Positions 57,228 through 64,000 of a DNA stretch of 64,000 bases are shown here, piece after piece; position 1 is the first letter of the stretch, and every line of letters begins with the position of its first letter. Made by a program: the position numbers and the translations under genes. The stretch covers positions 36,959 to 100,958 of the forward strand of contig JAJFKH010000030.1 in the NCBI GenBank assembly GCA_021773305.1, given 5' to 3'. The notes under the pieces were generated by a model. The model made no database searches and was not told the DNA's origin. It saw only the letters and a program-made list of their open reading frames with translations. This DNA comes from Gammaproteobacteria bacterium. Lineage in GTDB: Bacteria; Pseudomonadota; Gammaproteobacteria; UBA1113.

Positions 57228-59063
57228 ATGGGTACCACTGATTCCACTTTTGATGCAGCAAAATTTTTAACATCTTCACCTAATAAACCTGGTGTTTATT
57301 GCATGCTTAATGAGCATGGAGCGGTGCTTTATGTTGGCAAGGCAAAAAATCTAAAAAATCGCTTGGCAAGTTATTTTCAAAAGAATATTTCCAATAATAA
57401 AACCCGAGCGTTAGTGGCTCAGATAAGCCGTATTGACATAACAATAACCCACAGTGAAACAGAAGCGTTAATTTTAGAAAATAATTTAATCAAAGAGCAT
57501 CGACCTAAATATAATGTATTGTTTCGAGATGATAAAAGTTACCCGTATATTTTTATGAGCAAACATGATTTTCCGCGACTGAGCTTATACCGCGGTGCAA
57601 AATCTGCAAAAGGGGACTATTACGGCCCTTATCCTAATACCTCTGCTGCAAGAGAGAGTTTGCATCTTATACAAAAACTATTTCGCATTCGTCAATGTTC
57701 TGATAATTTCTATCAGCATCGCAGTCGCCCTTGCCTGCAACATCAAATAAAGCGTTGTACAGCACCTTGCGTTTCACTTATTTCAAAAGAAGCCTATGCT
57801 GAAGATATCAAACTGGTAAAACTATTTTTGCAAGGCAAAAATCTACAAATCACTCAAACATTGATTGAACGCATGGAAGCTTGCTCTGAGCATTTCGAGT
57901 ATGAAAAAGCGGCTTTTTATCGAGATCAAATTGCAAATATTAAAAAAACACAGGAAAAACAATATGTCACTTCAAAAACAAAAGACATGGATGTAGTGGC
58001 CATTGCAACAAAAGAAAACCTAATTTGTGTGCAATTTTTGTTTTTCCGTGCGGGCCAATTATTAGGAAATAAATCATTTTTCCCAAAAAATCCCCAAGAA
58101 CAAACCCTCGCTGTTGTGCTACAAGATTTCTTATCACAATACTACTTATCACCTATTCACCAACAAAATCTTCCTAAAAAAATTATTACTAATCAAAAAA
58201 TTGAAAATGGTTCTTTACTGGCTTCGGTACTACAAAAGCAATCTGAGCGTGCTGTGGATATTATTCAAGGTTATCGTGGTACCCATAAAAAATGGGTGGA
58301 TATGGCCGTAATAAATGCTAATCAGAGCTTATCTCAAGCGTTACAGGCAAAGAGTACGTTAACCAAACAGTTTCTACAATTAAAAGACATATTACAATTA
58401 GATACGGTTCCTCAACGCATTGAATGTTTTGATATTAGTCATAGCAGTGGTGAAGCCACCACAGCCTCTTGTGTTGTATTTGGTCAGGACGGAGCCATCA
58501 AACAAGATTACCGGCGTTTTAAAATCAGTGGTATAGAGAAAGGAGATGATTATGCTGCAATGCATCAAGTGCTGACGCGCCGTTATACACGCCTAAAGAC
58601 AGAAGAAAAGAAAATACCGGATATCATCTTAATTGATGGTGGTAAAGGGCAATTGACCCAAGGTATAAAAGTCTTAGAAGAGCTGCAATTAGATGAAGCC
58701 TTTCTTTTGAGTATTGCGAAAGGCGAAGATCGTAAGCCAAGTTTAGATAGATTGTTTATTGTAGGTTCTGAGGATCCCATTTCGCTAGAAAAGGATTCCC
58801 TCGGATTACATTTGTTGCAGCAAGTGAGAGATGAAGCGCACCGTTTTGCCGTGACAGGGCACCGTGCAAGGCGAGATAAGGCACGCAGGGTTTCGACATT
58901 AGAAGATATTGAAGGCATTGGCGCGAAGCGGCGTAGATTACTGCTCAATCAATTTGGTGGGCTGCAAGGTATTAAAGAAGCATCGGTGGATGATTTAGCT
59001 ACGATTTCCGGGATCAGTAAAAATTTAGCAAAAAAAATTTACAATGCATTGCATGCGGACTAA
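57228..59063 (+). CDS. uvrC: UvrABC excinuclease subunit C
   Basis: UvrC makes both incisions in nucleotide excision repair. The N-terminal GIY-YIG nuclease domain reads PGVYCMLNEHGAVLYVGKAKNLKNRLASYF (residues 19-50). A UVR motif (MEACSEHFEYEKAAFYRDQI) is near 213, the RNase H-like nuclease domain spans about 380-540 with CFDISHSSGEATTASCVVF and ILIDGGKGQL, and the C-terminal tandem helix-hairpin-helix has LEDIEGIGAKRRRLLLNQFGG and ISGISKNLAKKIYNALH. The 611 residues match E. coli (610). It is in operon with the letA/uvrY homolog. Confidence 0.97.
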   Translation: MGTTDSTFDAAKFLTSSPNKPGVYCMLNEHGAVLYVGKAKNLKNRLASYFQKNISNNKTRALVAQISRIDITITHSETEALILENNLIKEHRPKYNVLFRDDKSYPYIFMSKHDFPRLSLYRGAKSAKGDYYGPYPNTSAARESLHLIQKLFRIRQCSDNFYQHRSRPCLQHQIKRCTAPCVSLISKEAYAEDIKLVKLFLQGKNLQITQTLIERMEACSEHFEYEKAAFYRDQIANIKKTQEKQYVTSKTKDMDVVAIATKENLICVQFLFFRAGQLLGNKSFFPKNPQEQTLAVVLQDFLSQYYLSPIHQQNLPKKIITNQKIENGSLLASVLQKQSERAVDIIQGYRGTHKKWVDMAVINANQSLSQALQAKSTLTKQFLQLKDILQLDTVPQRIECFDISHSSGEATTASCVVFGQDGAIKQDYRRFKISGIEKGDDYAAMHQVLTRRYTRLKTEEKKIPDIILIDGGKGQLTQGIKVLEELQLDEAFLLSIAKGEDRKPSLDRLFIVGSEDPISLEKDSLGLHLLQQVRDEAHRFAVTGHRARRDKARRVSTLEDIEGIGAKRRRLLLNQFGGLQGIKEASVDDLATISGISKNLAKKIYNALHAD

Positions 59064-59111
59064 GTTCTTGGTAGTTTATCGTCAAAGGAATTCATTCATG
59101 TAAGGTGATTT

Positions 59112-59678
59112 ATGAGCCTACCTAATTTAATTACGTTATTGCGCTTATTTTTGGTGCCGATATTTGTAGTTGCCTTTTATTTGCCCTATTCCTGGGCGCA
59201 AATATTAGCTATCATTATTTTTGCCTTTGCGGCATTTACGGACTGGTTAGATGGTTTTCTTGCAAGAACCCTATCACAGACCTCGAAACTAGGTGCATTT
59301 TTAGATCCTGTGGCAGATAAGGTGGTGGTTGCTATTGCCTTGGTCTTACTTGTCAGCGAGTCACCCCTACCCTATATTGAGCTGGCTGCGGCTATTATCA
59401 TTGCTAGGGAAATTGTTATTTCAGCCTTGAGAGAATGGATGGCAGAGCTTGGCAAGCGTGGCAATATCGCGGTCAGCTTTGTGGCAAAAATTAAAACAAC
59501 TTGCCAACTTATATCGATACTCATGCTGTTGGTAAGTCGGCCTGATTCAATTTTTTATTATGCATGGATTGAATTAGGAGGATATGCTTTGCTTGTTATT
59601 TCAGCAATTTTGACTCTTTGGACGATGTTTGTCTATATTCGGGCCGCATGGCCGGAGTTCATTGCAACTGGAAAATAA
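59112..59678 (+). CDS. pgsA: CDP-diacylglycerol-glycerol-3-phosphate 3-phosphatidyltransferase
   Basis: PgsA makes phosphatidylglycerophosphate, the first committed step to phosphatidylglycerol and cardiolipin, in the inner membrane. The CDP-alcohol phosphotransferase motif D-x2-D-G-x2-A-R-x8-G-x3-D-x3-D is complete in DWLDGFLARTLSQTSKLGAFLDPVADK (about 56-82). About five membrane spans, 188 residues, typical. It lies 48 bases after uvrC and just before tRNA-Gly-Cys-Leu, as in E. coli. Confidence 0.96.
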   Translation: MSLPNLITLLRLFLVPIFVVAFYLPYSWAQILAIIIFAFAAFTDWLDGFLARTLSQTSKLGAFLDPVADKVVVAIALVLLVSESPLPYIELAAAIIIAREIVISALREWMAELGKRGNIAVSFVAKIKTTCQLISILMLLVSRPDSIFYYAWIELGGYALLVISAILTLWTMFVYIRAAWPEFIATGK

Positions 59679-59681
59679 TTC

Positions 59682-59709
59682 TTGACTCCGAATGTCTATT
59701 CTATAAAAT
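59682..59709 (+). promoter_or_regulatory. Promoter of the tRNA-Gly-Cys-Leu operon
   Basis: TTGACT (59682-59687) and TAAAAT (59704-59709) with a 16-base spacer, ending 17 bases before tRNA-Gly. An overlapping TATAAA at 59702-59707 would give a 14-base spacer and is less likely. Confidence 0.55.
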
Positions 59710-59726
59710 AACCTCTTTGATTCAGT

Positions 59727-59802
59727 GCGGGAATAGCTCAGCTGGTAGAGCACAACCTTGCCAAGGTTGGGGTCGCGAGTTCGAATCTCGTTTCCCGCTC
59801 CA
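59727..59802 (+). tRNA. tRNA-Gly (GCC anticodon)
   Basis: A 76-base gene with acceptor stem GCGGGAA paired to TTCCCGC, discriminator T and encoded CCA. The anticodon loop TTGCCAA carries GCC and the T arm is CGAGTTCGAATCTCG. First of three tandem tRNAs. Confidence 0.96.
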
Positions 59803-59823
59803 ATAACTGCATCAAATGACCAT

Positions 59824-59897
59824 GGCTGGGTGGCAGAGTGGTTATGCAGCGGCCTGCAAAGCCGTGGACGCCGGTTCGATTCCGGCCTCAGCCTCCA
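59824..59897 (+). tRNA. tRNA-Cys (GCA anticodon)
   Basis: A 74-base gene with acceptor stem GGCTGGG paired to CTCAGCC (one G-T wobble), discriminator T and CCA. The anticodon loop CTGCAAA carries GCA and the T arm is GCCGGTTCGATTCCGGC. Second of the tandem. Confidence 0.95.
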
Positions 59898-59905
59898 CAT
59901 CATAT

Positions 59906-59992
59906 GCCCGGGTGGCGAAATTGGTAGACGCAAGGGACTTAAAATCCCTCGGTGGCAACACCGTGCCGGTTCGAGTCCGGCCCCGGGCACCA
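59906..59992 (+). tRNA. tRNA-Leu (UAA anticodon)
   Basis: An 87-base class II gene with acceptor stem GCCCGGG paired to CCCGGGC, discriminator A and CCA. The anticodon loop CTTAAAA carries TAA, a long variable arm (CGGTGGCAACACCG) is present, and the T arm is CCGGTTCGAGTCCGG. Third of the tandem; the terminator hairpin begins within its CCA end. Confidence 0.96.
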
Positions 59993-60005
59993 CTAAGTGG
60001 TTTTT
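59989..60005 (+). terminator. Terminator of the tRNA operon
   Basis: ACCAC-TAA-GTGGT followed by TTTT. The left arm of the stem is the discriminator and CCA end of tRNA-Leu, so the terminator hairpin is built partly from the tRNA itself. Confidence 0.6.
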
Positions 60006-60066
60006 CGCCGTTCTGCTCTTGCTTGTAACTGTATGACTTTTATAAGAGTATTTTTTCTCATTTTTC

Positions 60067-60099
60067 TTTAATATTTCATTAATCCAGGAAGCATATACT
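60067..60099 (+). promoter_or_regulatory. PmrA-box-like repeat and -10 element before the coiled-coil gene
   Basis: TTTAATATT-TC-ATTAATCCA (60067-60086) gives two TTAAT half sites 11 bases apart, like the site at 52712-52731. A TATACT -10 element lies at 60094-60099, 7 bases after the repeat, so the repeat covers the -35 position as in PmrA-activated promoters. The second half site is degenerate in its last three bases. Confidence 0.45.
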
Positions 60100-60140
60100 T
60101 AGGTTATATATTCAATTATGGATAATTAATAGGCATTGAT

Positions 60141-61037
60141 ATGAAACTACTTGATAAAATTAAGTCCACATTGACCAAAGGCATCACCTACATTACCGAA
60201 AAATTGTGGGAAGGCACTAAATCTGCTGTGGGATTTGGCTTGCGGGAAATACGGGACGGAATGAAAGGAGCCGCTCCCAGTCGCGGACAACCTAAAACCA
60301 CAAATGATGTGACCGGAGACGTTGCCAAAGCCACGGATGCATTGCAAAAAGCCTCTGGTAATAACAAGCAACTAGAGCAAAAATTTCTAGCAAAAAGCAA
60401 AGAATATAAAGACAAACATCCTAAATTGGCTGCGCAGTATGCAAAACAGGCGGAACGACTCAATCAGCAAAGAAGGAGTCTTCACCAAGTCCAGAGTCGC
60501 CTTCAAAAGAAAAGCTCTGGAGCTTCTGCTGCGCCCAAGCAACGTACAAAAACATCCAGACAAACTGTGAAAAATGCTCAATGGACTCAAGAAATGGAGC
60601 AGAGGATAAAAAATCTATCAAAATCTTCTTCTAGTACAAGTACAGCATCTAGCGGAAGCCAGTCGCCTTCTATCAATAAGTCAAAAACAACTGGTTCAGC
60701 AAAATCCTCAGTGCGACGTACCCAACGTAATCCAAACTTGTCAGATATGACAAAAAAAATAGTGAAAAATTTACCTTCGATTGAACGTCAAGCAGAAAAA
60801 ATGGAATCTGATGCGGCAAAAAAACTTGAGCAGCACATAGCAAAAGTTGAAAAGCAGAGTCAAGCATTAGATGAACGAATGGACTATATGAGCAATGCTA
60901 TGGCCGGGGTCGCATCAGGTCATGTTGACAACCTTGATGCTAAAGCAGAAGAATTATTAAAACAAGTTCAAGATGAGATTGATTTGGAATTGCAGGGGAA
61001 ATTACCCTCTGTTCCGACACATAATCCCAATAAGTAA
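60141..61037 (+). CDS. Uncharacterised 298-residue coiled-coil protein, effector candidate
   Basis: I do not recognise a family. The N-terminal 45 residues (KLLDKIKSTLTKGITYITEKL and onward) look like an amphipathic membrane-associating helix. A Lys/Gln-rich helical segment follows (70-130), then a Ser/Thr/Gly-rich low-complexity linker (about 150-195), then a long C-terminal coiled coil (about 205-285). The tail is acidic (QVQDEIDLELQG) before a short polar end. No signal peptide. The PmrA-box-like promoter, composition and acidic C-terminal segment resemble type IV secretion substrates, but this is inference. The 3' end overlaps the convergent gene by 36 bases. Confidence 0.7.
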   Translation: MKLLDKIKSTLTKGITYITEKLWEGTKSAVGFGLREIRDGMKGAAPSRGQPKTTNDVTGDVAKATDALQKASGNNKQLEQKFLAKSKEYKDKHPKLAAQYAKQAERLNQQRRSLHQVQSRLQKKSSGASAAPKQRTKTSRQTVKNAQWTQEMEQRIKNLSKSSSSTSTASSGSQSPSINKSKTTGSAKSSVRRTQRNPNLSDMTKKIVKNLPSIERQAEKMESDAAKKLEQHIAKVEKQSQALDERMDYMSNAMAGVASGHVDNLDAKAEELLKQVQDEIDLELQGKLPSVPTHNPNK

Positions 61038-61856
61038 TTTCCAACGATAGAAAAGTTTACGAATAGGGGTTACGTGGATTTCGTGATTGAATACTTGAAA
61101 TCCATCCTTGGCAATTTCATCTAATTGCCTCATGGCTAAATGAGCTAACACAATGGACGACTTTTGTTGGTGCACTTGTGCTCGGGGCAATTTTTTCAAA
61201 GCTCTCTGATAAAAATCTTTAGCGTAGTTCACTTCAAAACCCAAGAATGATTTTATTTTCTCATTCATTTCATAAGTTTTGAAATCATCGAAGGTAAGTT
61301 GGTGGTTTTCTAGATGTTCTTTTGGAAAATATAGTTTACCAGCAGCAATTTGCACCCTTAGAGTTGTGATCAATGCTGCTGTCCGCAGGGTAATTCCTAT
61401 ATGGTTGGCAAAATGCACAACATCTTTTCCATGAAAGCCTTCTCCATGAGCCTGTAGCAGCTGCACAATCCCATTGTAGTAATAGCAGTGAACAAAAAAT
61501 TCTTTCTCTGTTTGGCATTCGTGAGTAGAAAAGGTTGTCATCGCACCAGCGACCAATTCATCCAGCAAAGGTTTGGGCAATTCGGGCAGTATTTCTAAAT
61601 CTAAAATGGCTTTCATTACGGGATGGTTAGCTTTTTTCTCACTGTATAGTATATTGATTTGCTCATACCACCAGGCAAGTTTTTGCCTTGCGACGGCTTC
61701 CTCATGGACAGTGTAAGGAATATCTAAGATTTCTTTCCCTAGAGCATGTAATGCAATGCTTGTATTTTTCTGCTTTTCATCAAGCCCTATGCAGCTGTAA
61801 TATAAATCAGAACTAGGGTAGTTGATTTTTTCTTTGCAATATTCAATGGGTACCAT
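61002..61856 (-). CDS. Squalene/phytoene synthase-like protein lacking catalytic Asp motifs
   Basis: A 284-residue all-helical protein of the squalene/phytoene synthase superfamily. The conserved frame is seen in SDLYYSCIGLD, IALHALGKEILDIPYTV, ARQKLAWWYEQI, and IGITLRTAALITTLRVQIAAGKLYFPKEHL. The two Asp-rich metal motifs of active enzymes are absent: the first shows only a single Asp, and the RDxxED segment before G-R-x-Y-F-P is LRVQIAAG. This matches the non-catalytic branch exemplified by the mitochondrial complex I assembly factor NDUFAF6, so an assembly role is possible. It overlaps mutS by 14 bases at its start. Confidence 0.82.
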   Translation of the reverse strand: MVPIEYCKEKINYPSSDLYYSCIGLDEKQKNTSIALHALGKEILDIPYTVHEEAVARQKLAWWYEQINILYSEKKANHPVMKAILDLEILPELPKPLLDELVAGAMTTFSTHECQTEKEFFVHCYYYNGIVQLLQAHGEGFHGKDVVHFANHIGITLRTAALITTLRVQIAAGKLYFPKEHLENHQLTFDDFKTYEMNEKIKSFLGFEVNYAKDFYQRALKKLPRAQVHQQKSSIVLAHLAMRQLDEIAKDGFQVFNHEIHVTPIRKLFYRWKLLIGIMCRNRG

Positions 61857-64000
61857 GGGCTATCTCTTTAAGTTGGTAGATGATTTCTAGGGCTTCTTTA
61901 GGGCTGAGGGTGTCAGGTTCAATTTGTGCTAAGGCATCGCTTAATGGAGACGGCTCTACTATTTTTATAGGAGGACTCGCGGGTAGCTGAGGCGTACCTT
62001 TATTTTCGAGATCGGCTAAATATTTTTTTGCTACCAAGATAACTTTTCTTGGTAGTCCAGCCAGCTGAGCGACTTGAATACCGTAACTCTTGTTTGCAGG
62101 CCCTTTATTGACTGCATGTAAAAATACAATATTATCCCGATGCTCGATGGCATCCAAGTGGACGTTAGCAATGGATGGGTAGGTTTCAGCCAATTGAGTT
62201 AACTCAAAATAGTGAGTGGAAAATAGTGTGAAGGCTTTGATGTCTTCTGCAAGAGTTGCAGCGCAAGCACCAGCCAATGAAAGGCCATCATAAGTGCTTG
62301 TGCCACGGCCAATTTCATCCATTAACACCAAGCTTTGAGAAGTTGCGTGCTGAAAAATGTTAGCGGTTTCAGTCATTTCCACCATGAAAGTTGAACGCGC
62401 TCCGGCAATATCATCGGAGGCACCAATGCGAGTAAATATTCTGTCGATGGGGCCTATGGTTGCTTCTTTGGCGGGGACAAAACTTCCTGTGTGAGCAAGT
62501 AAAGTAATTAATGCAATTTGACGCATGTAGGTGGATTTTCCACCCATATTAGGCCCTGTGATAATTAGCATTTTTTGCTCTTGATCTAAAGCGATGTCAT
62601 TAGGAACAAAAGGTTCTTCAAGGACTTGATCCAATACCGGATGACGGCCTGCAATAATGTTAATTTTATTGTCTGTAACAAGTTGTGGTTTTTGTAAATT
62701 TAAATTCACAGCTCTTTCGGCAAGGTTGGATAGTACATCGATATCTGCTAATGCAGTCGCCATTAACTGTAATTTTTGGAGATCTACAACCAGTTTATCT
62801 AGCAATTCATCGTAGAGTATTTTTTCCCTAGCCAAGGCTTTACTCTTACTGCTAAGCACTTTATCTTCAAATACTTTTAATTCTGGAGTGATAAAACGTT
62901 CAGCATTTTTGAGAGTTTGCCTGCGAGTGTAATTGTCAGGAGCTTTATCTGATTGGCCTCGACTAATTTCAATATAATAGCCGTGGACGCGATTAAAACC
63001 AACTTTCAATGTGCTGATCCCCGTTCGCTTTTGTTCTTGTATTTCAAGATCAATCAAGAATTGGTTTGCATTTTCACTTAAATTTCGGAGTGTATCCAGT
63101 GTTTCATCAAAACCTTCTGCGATAACACCCCCATCTCGAATTAACATGGGAGGATTTTCAATGATTGCTGAAGCTAGTAGTGCTGCCATGGCTGGGAAAG
63201 TTTGTATTTGTTCTGCGCGCTTTGTCAAAAGCGCCTGGTTAAGTTGTGTTAAATCAGCTTGCATTTGAGGCAGTTTGTCCAAGCAATCTTGAAGTTTTAT
63301 CAGATCTCTAGGGCGAGCAGATTTTAGAGCCATGCGCGTAATAATGCGTTCGATATCGCCGATGCCCTTAAGCGCATCATGCAGCGGTTCGTAAGCGTGA
63401 TGAGTGATGAGGGCTTCCACCGCTTGCTGTCTACGTTGGATTTGTGCTTGTTTTGTCATCGGACGTTTAAAGATCCGGCTAAGTAAGCGGCTGCCCATGG
63501 GGGTTGCTGTATGATCATAAATGGCTAATAGCGTATTTTTTTTACTTCCTTGGAGATTTACATCAATTTCTAAATTTCGCCGAGTATTCGCATCCATTAA
63601 AATACTATCATCTTGTTGATCCACTTGTATTTGATGAATATGGGGAAGGGCACAACGTTGAGTCACTTTTGCATATTGCAATAGACACCCAGCAGCAGCG
63701 ATAGCTAAATTTAAGTTTTTTTCCTCAATATGAGCAAGTTGTTTCTTTTCAAATTGTTCTAGCAGCTGTTTTTTGCCTTGTTTTTCATCAAACTCCCAAC
63801 TGGGTCTTTCATTAAATCCTGAATAATTGATAAATAATTTTTTTTGCGGGTTGTTTTCCCTGATAAGAATTTCTGCCGGCTTTAGCCTTTCTAACTCACT
63901 CAGGCAATTGTCTTTACCTTTTACCTGAGAAATTTTAAAGCGTCCTGAGGTTAGATCGAGAGTTGCTAAGCCAAAATTGTCTCGCAGATTTTCTATAGCA
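61843..64000 (-). CDS. mutS: DNA mismatch repair protein MutS (N-terminus outside window)
   Basis: MutS recognises mismatches and starts methyl-directed repair. The frame is open to the window edge with no stop; the TTG at 63681 is internal, because upstream codons translate to NLNLAIAAAGCLLQYAKVTQ, the MutS connector region. Visible are the core lever and clamp domains, Walker A GPNMGGKSTYMRQ, Walker B LVLMDEIGRGTSTYDG, the FSTHYFEL segment and the C-terminal HTH region. About 718 codons are present of the usual 850, so domain I and part of the connector are missing at the 5' end. The 3' end overlaps the phytoene-synthase-like gene by 14 bases. Confidence 0.97.
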   Translation of the reverse strand, partial: AIENLRDNFGLATLDLTSGRFKISQVKGKDNCLSELERLKPAEILIRENNPQKKLFINYSGFNERPSWEFDEKQGKKQLLEQFEKKQLAHIEEKNLNLAIAAAGCLLQYAKVTQRCALPHIHQIQVDQQDDSILMDANTRRNLEIDVNLQGSKKNTLLAIYDHTATPMGSRLLSRIFKRPMTKQAQIQRRQQAVEALITHHAYEPLHDALKGIGDIERIITRMALKSARPRDLIKLQDCLDKLPQMQADLTQLNQALLTKRAEQIQTFPAMAALLASAIIENPPMLIRDGGVIAEGFDETLDTLRNLSENANQFLIDLEIQEQKRTGISTLKVGFNRVHGYYIEISRGQSDKAPDNYTRRQTLKNAERFITPELKVFEDKVLSSKSKALAREKILYDELLDKLVVDLQKLQLMATALADIDVLSNLAERAVNLNLQKPQLVTDNKINIIAGRHPVLDQVLEEPFVPNDIALDQEQKMLIITGPNMGGKSTYMRQIALITLLAHTGSFVPAKEATIGPIDRIFTRIGASDDIAGARSTFMVEMTETANIFQHATSQSLVLMDEIGRGTSTYDGLSLAGACAATLAEDIKAFTLFSTHYFELTQLAETYPSIANVHLDAIEHRDNIVFLHAVNKGPANKSYGIQVAQLAGLPRKVILVAKKYLADLENKGTPQLPASPPIKIVEPSPLSDALAQIEPDTLSPKEALEIIYQLKEIAHGTH

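Noticed and set aside
63679..63681. TTG at 63681 as the start of mutS
   Set aside because: The frame upstream is open to the window edge and encodes recognisable MutS connector sequence, so the TTG is internal and the gene is cut by the window.

Overview
The window looks like a chromosomal segment from an AT-rich gammaproteobacterium, most likely an intracellular or amoeba-associated member of the Legionellales (Legionella/Coxiella/Berkiella-like). Three things support this: gammaproteobacterial gene order (mltD-gloB-yafS-rnhA-dnaQ and uvrY-uvrC-pgsA-tRNA Gly-Cys-Leu), Thr at GyrA position 83, and several very large helical or membrane proteins of unknown function that resemble Dot/Icm effectors. 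No 16S rRNA is present, so the placement is inference.

Layout. 1-5.8 kb: tail of an unknown gene, then mltD and gloB (minus), then yafS-like methyltransferase, rnhA, dnaQ and nhaA (plus). 5.8-10.3 kb: accessory genes, comprising an unknown 428-aa protein, a divergent AdoHcy-hydrolase-like Rossmann protein, a small orphan and a secreted GDSL lipase. 10.3-15 kb: the spoVR-yeaH-prkA stress operon. 15-20.7 kb: pepN and a soluble four-PAS histidine kinase with a FixJ-type regulator. 20.9-28.7 kb: ubiG and trxB (minus), then ftsK, lolA, rarA, serS and a VOC protein. 28.7-29.4 kb: a non-coding block of palindromic/MITE-like repeats with a possible IS remnant. 29.4-35.7 kb: two large multi-membrane-span paralogs; a third lies at 40.2-42.7 kb, beyond gyrA, fabV and ychJ. 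42.7-49.1 kb: hotdog thioesterase, ETF-QO, etfB, etfA, ald and leucyl aminopeptidase. 49.1-52.6 kb: a 1175-residue unknown protein. 53-56.1 kb: small secreted protein, TSUP permease, proC with an extra segment, and a Bax-inhibitor-1-like protein. 56.4-60 kb: tRNA-Ser, a LetA/GacA-type regulator, uvrC, pgsA and three tRNAs. 60.1-64 kb: an unknown coiled-coil protein, a phytoene-synthase-like protein without catalytic Asp motifs, and mutS running off the window.

How the genes work together. The housekeeping part covers cell wall and lipoprotein handling (MltD, LolA, FtsK), replication and repair (DnaQ, RnhA, GyrA, RarA, UvrC, MutS), fatty-acid and electron-transfer metabolism (FabV, ETF, ETF-QO, thioesterase), and amino-acid or peptide use (PepN, LAP, Ald, ProC). 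The accessory part stands out. Three paralogous membrane proteins share a full-length architecture and an S-x-x-C-[ND]-[ST] motif. Two other unknown proteins (at 49112-52639 and 60141-61037) have upstream direct repeats of the TTAAT-N6-TTAAT type that resemble the PmrA box of Legionella and Coxiella effector genes. Together these are the best candidates for an undescribed host-interaction set.
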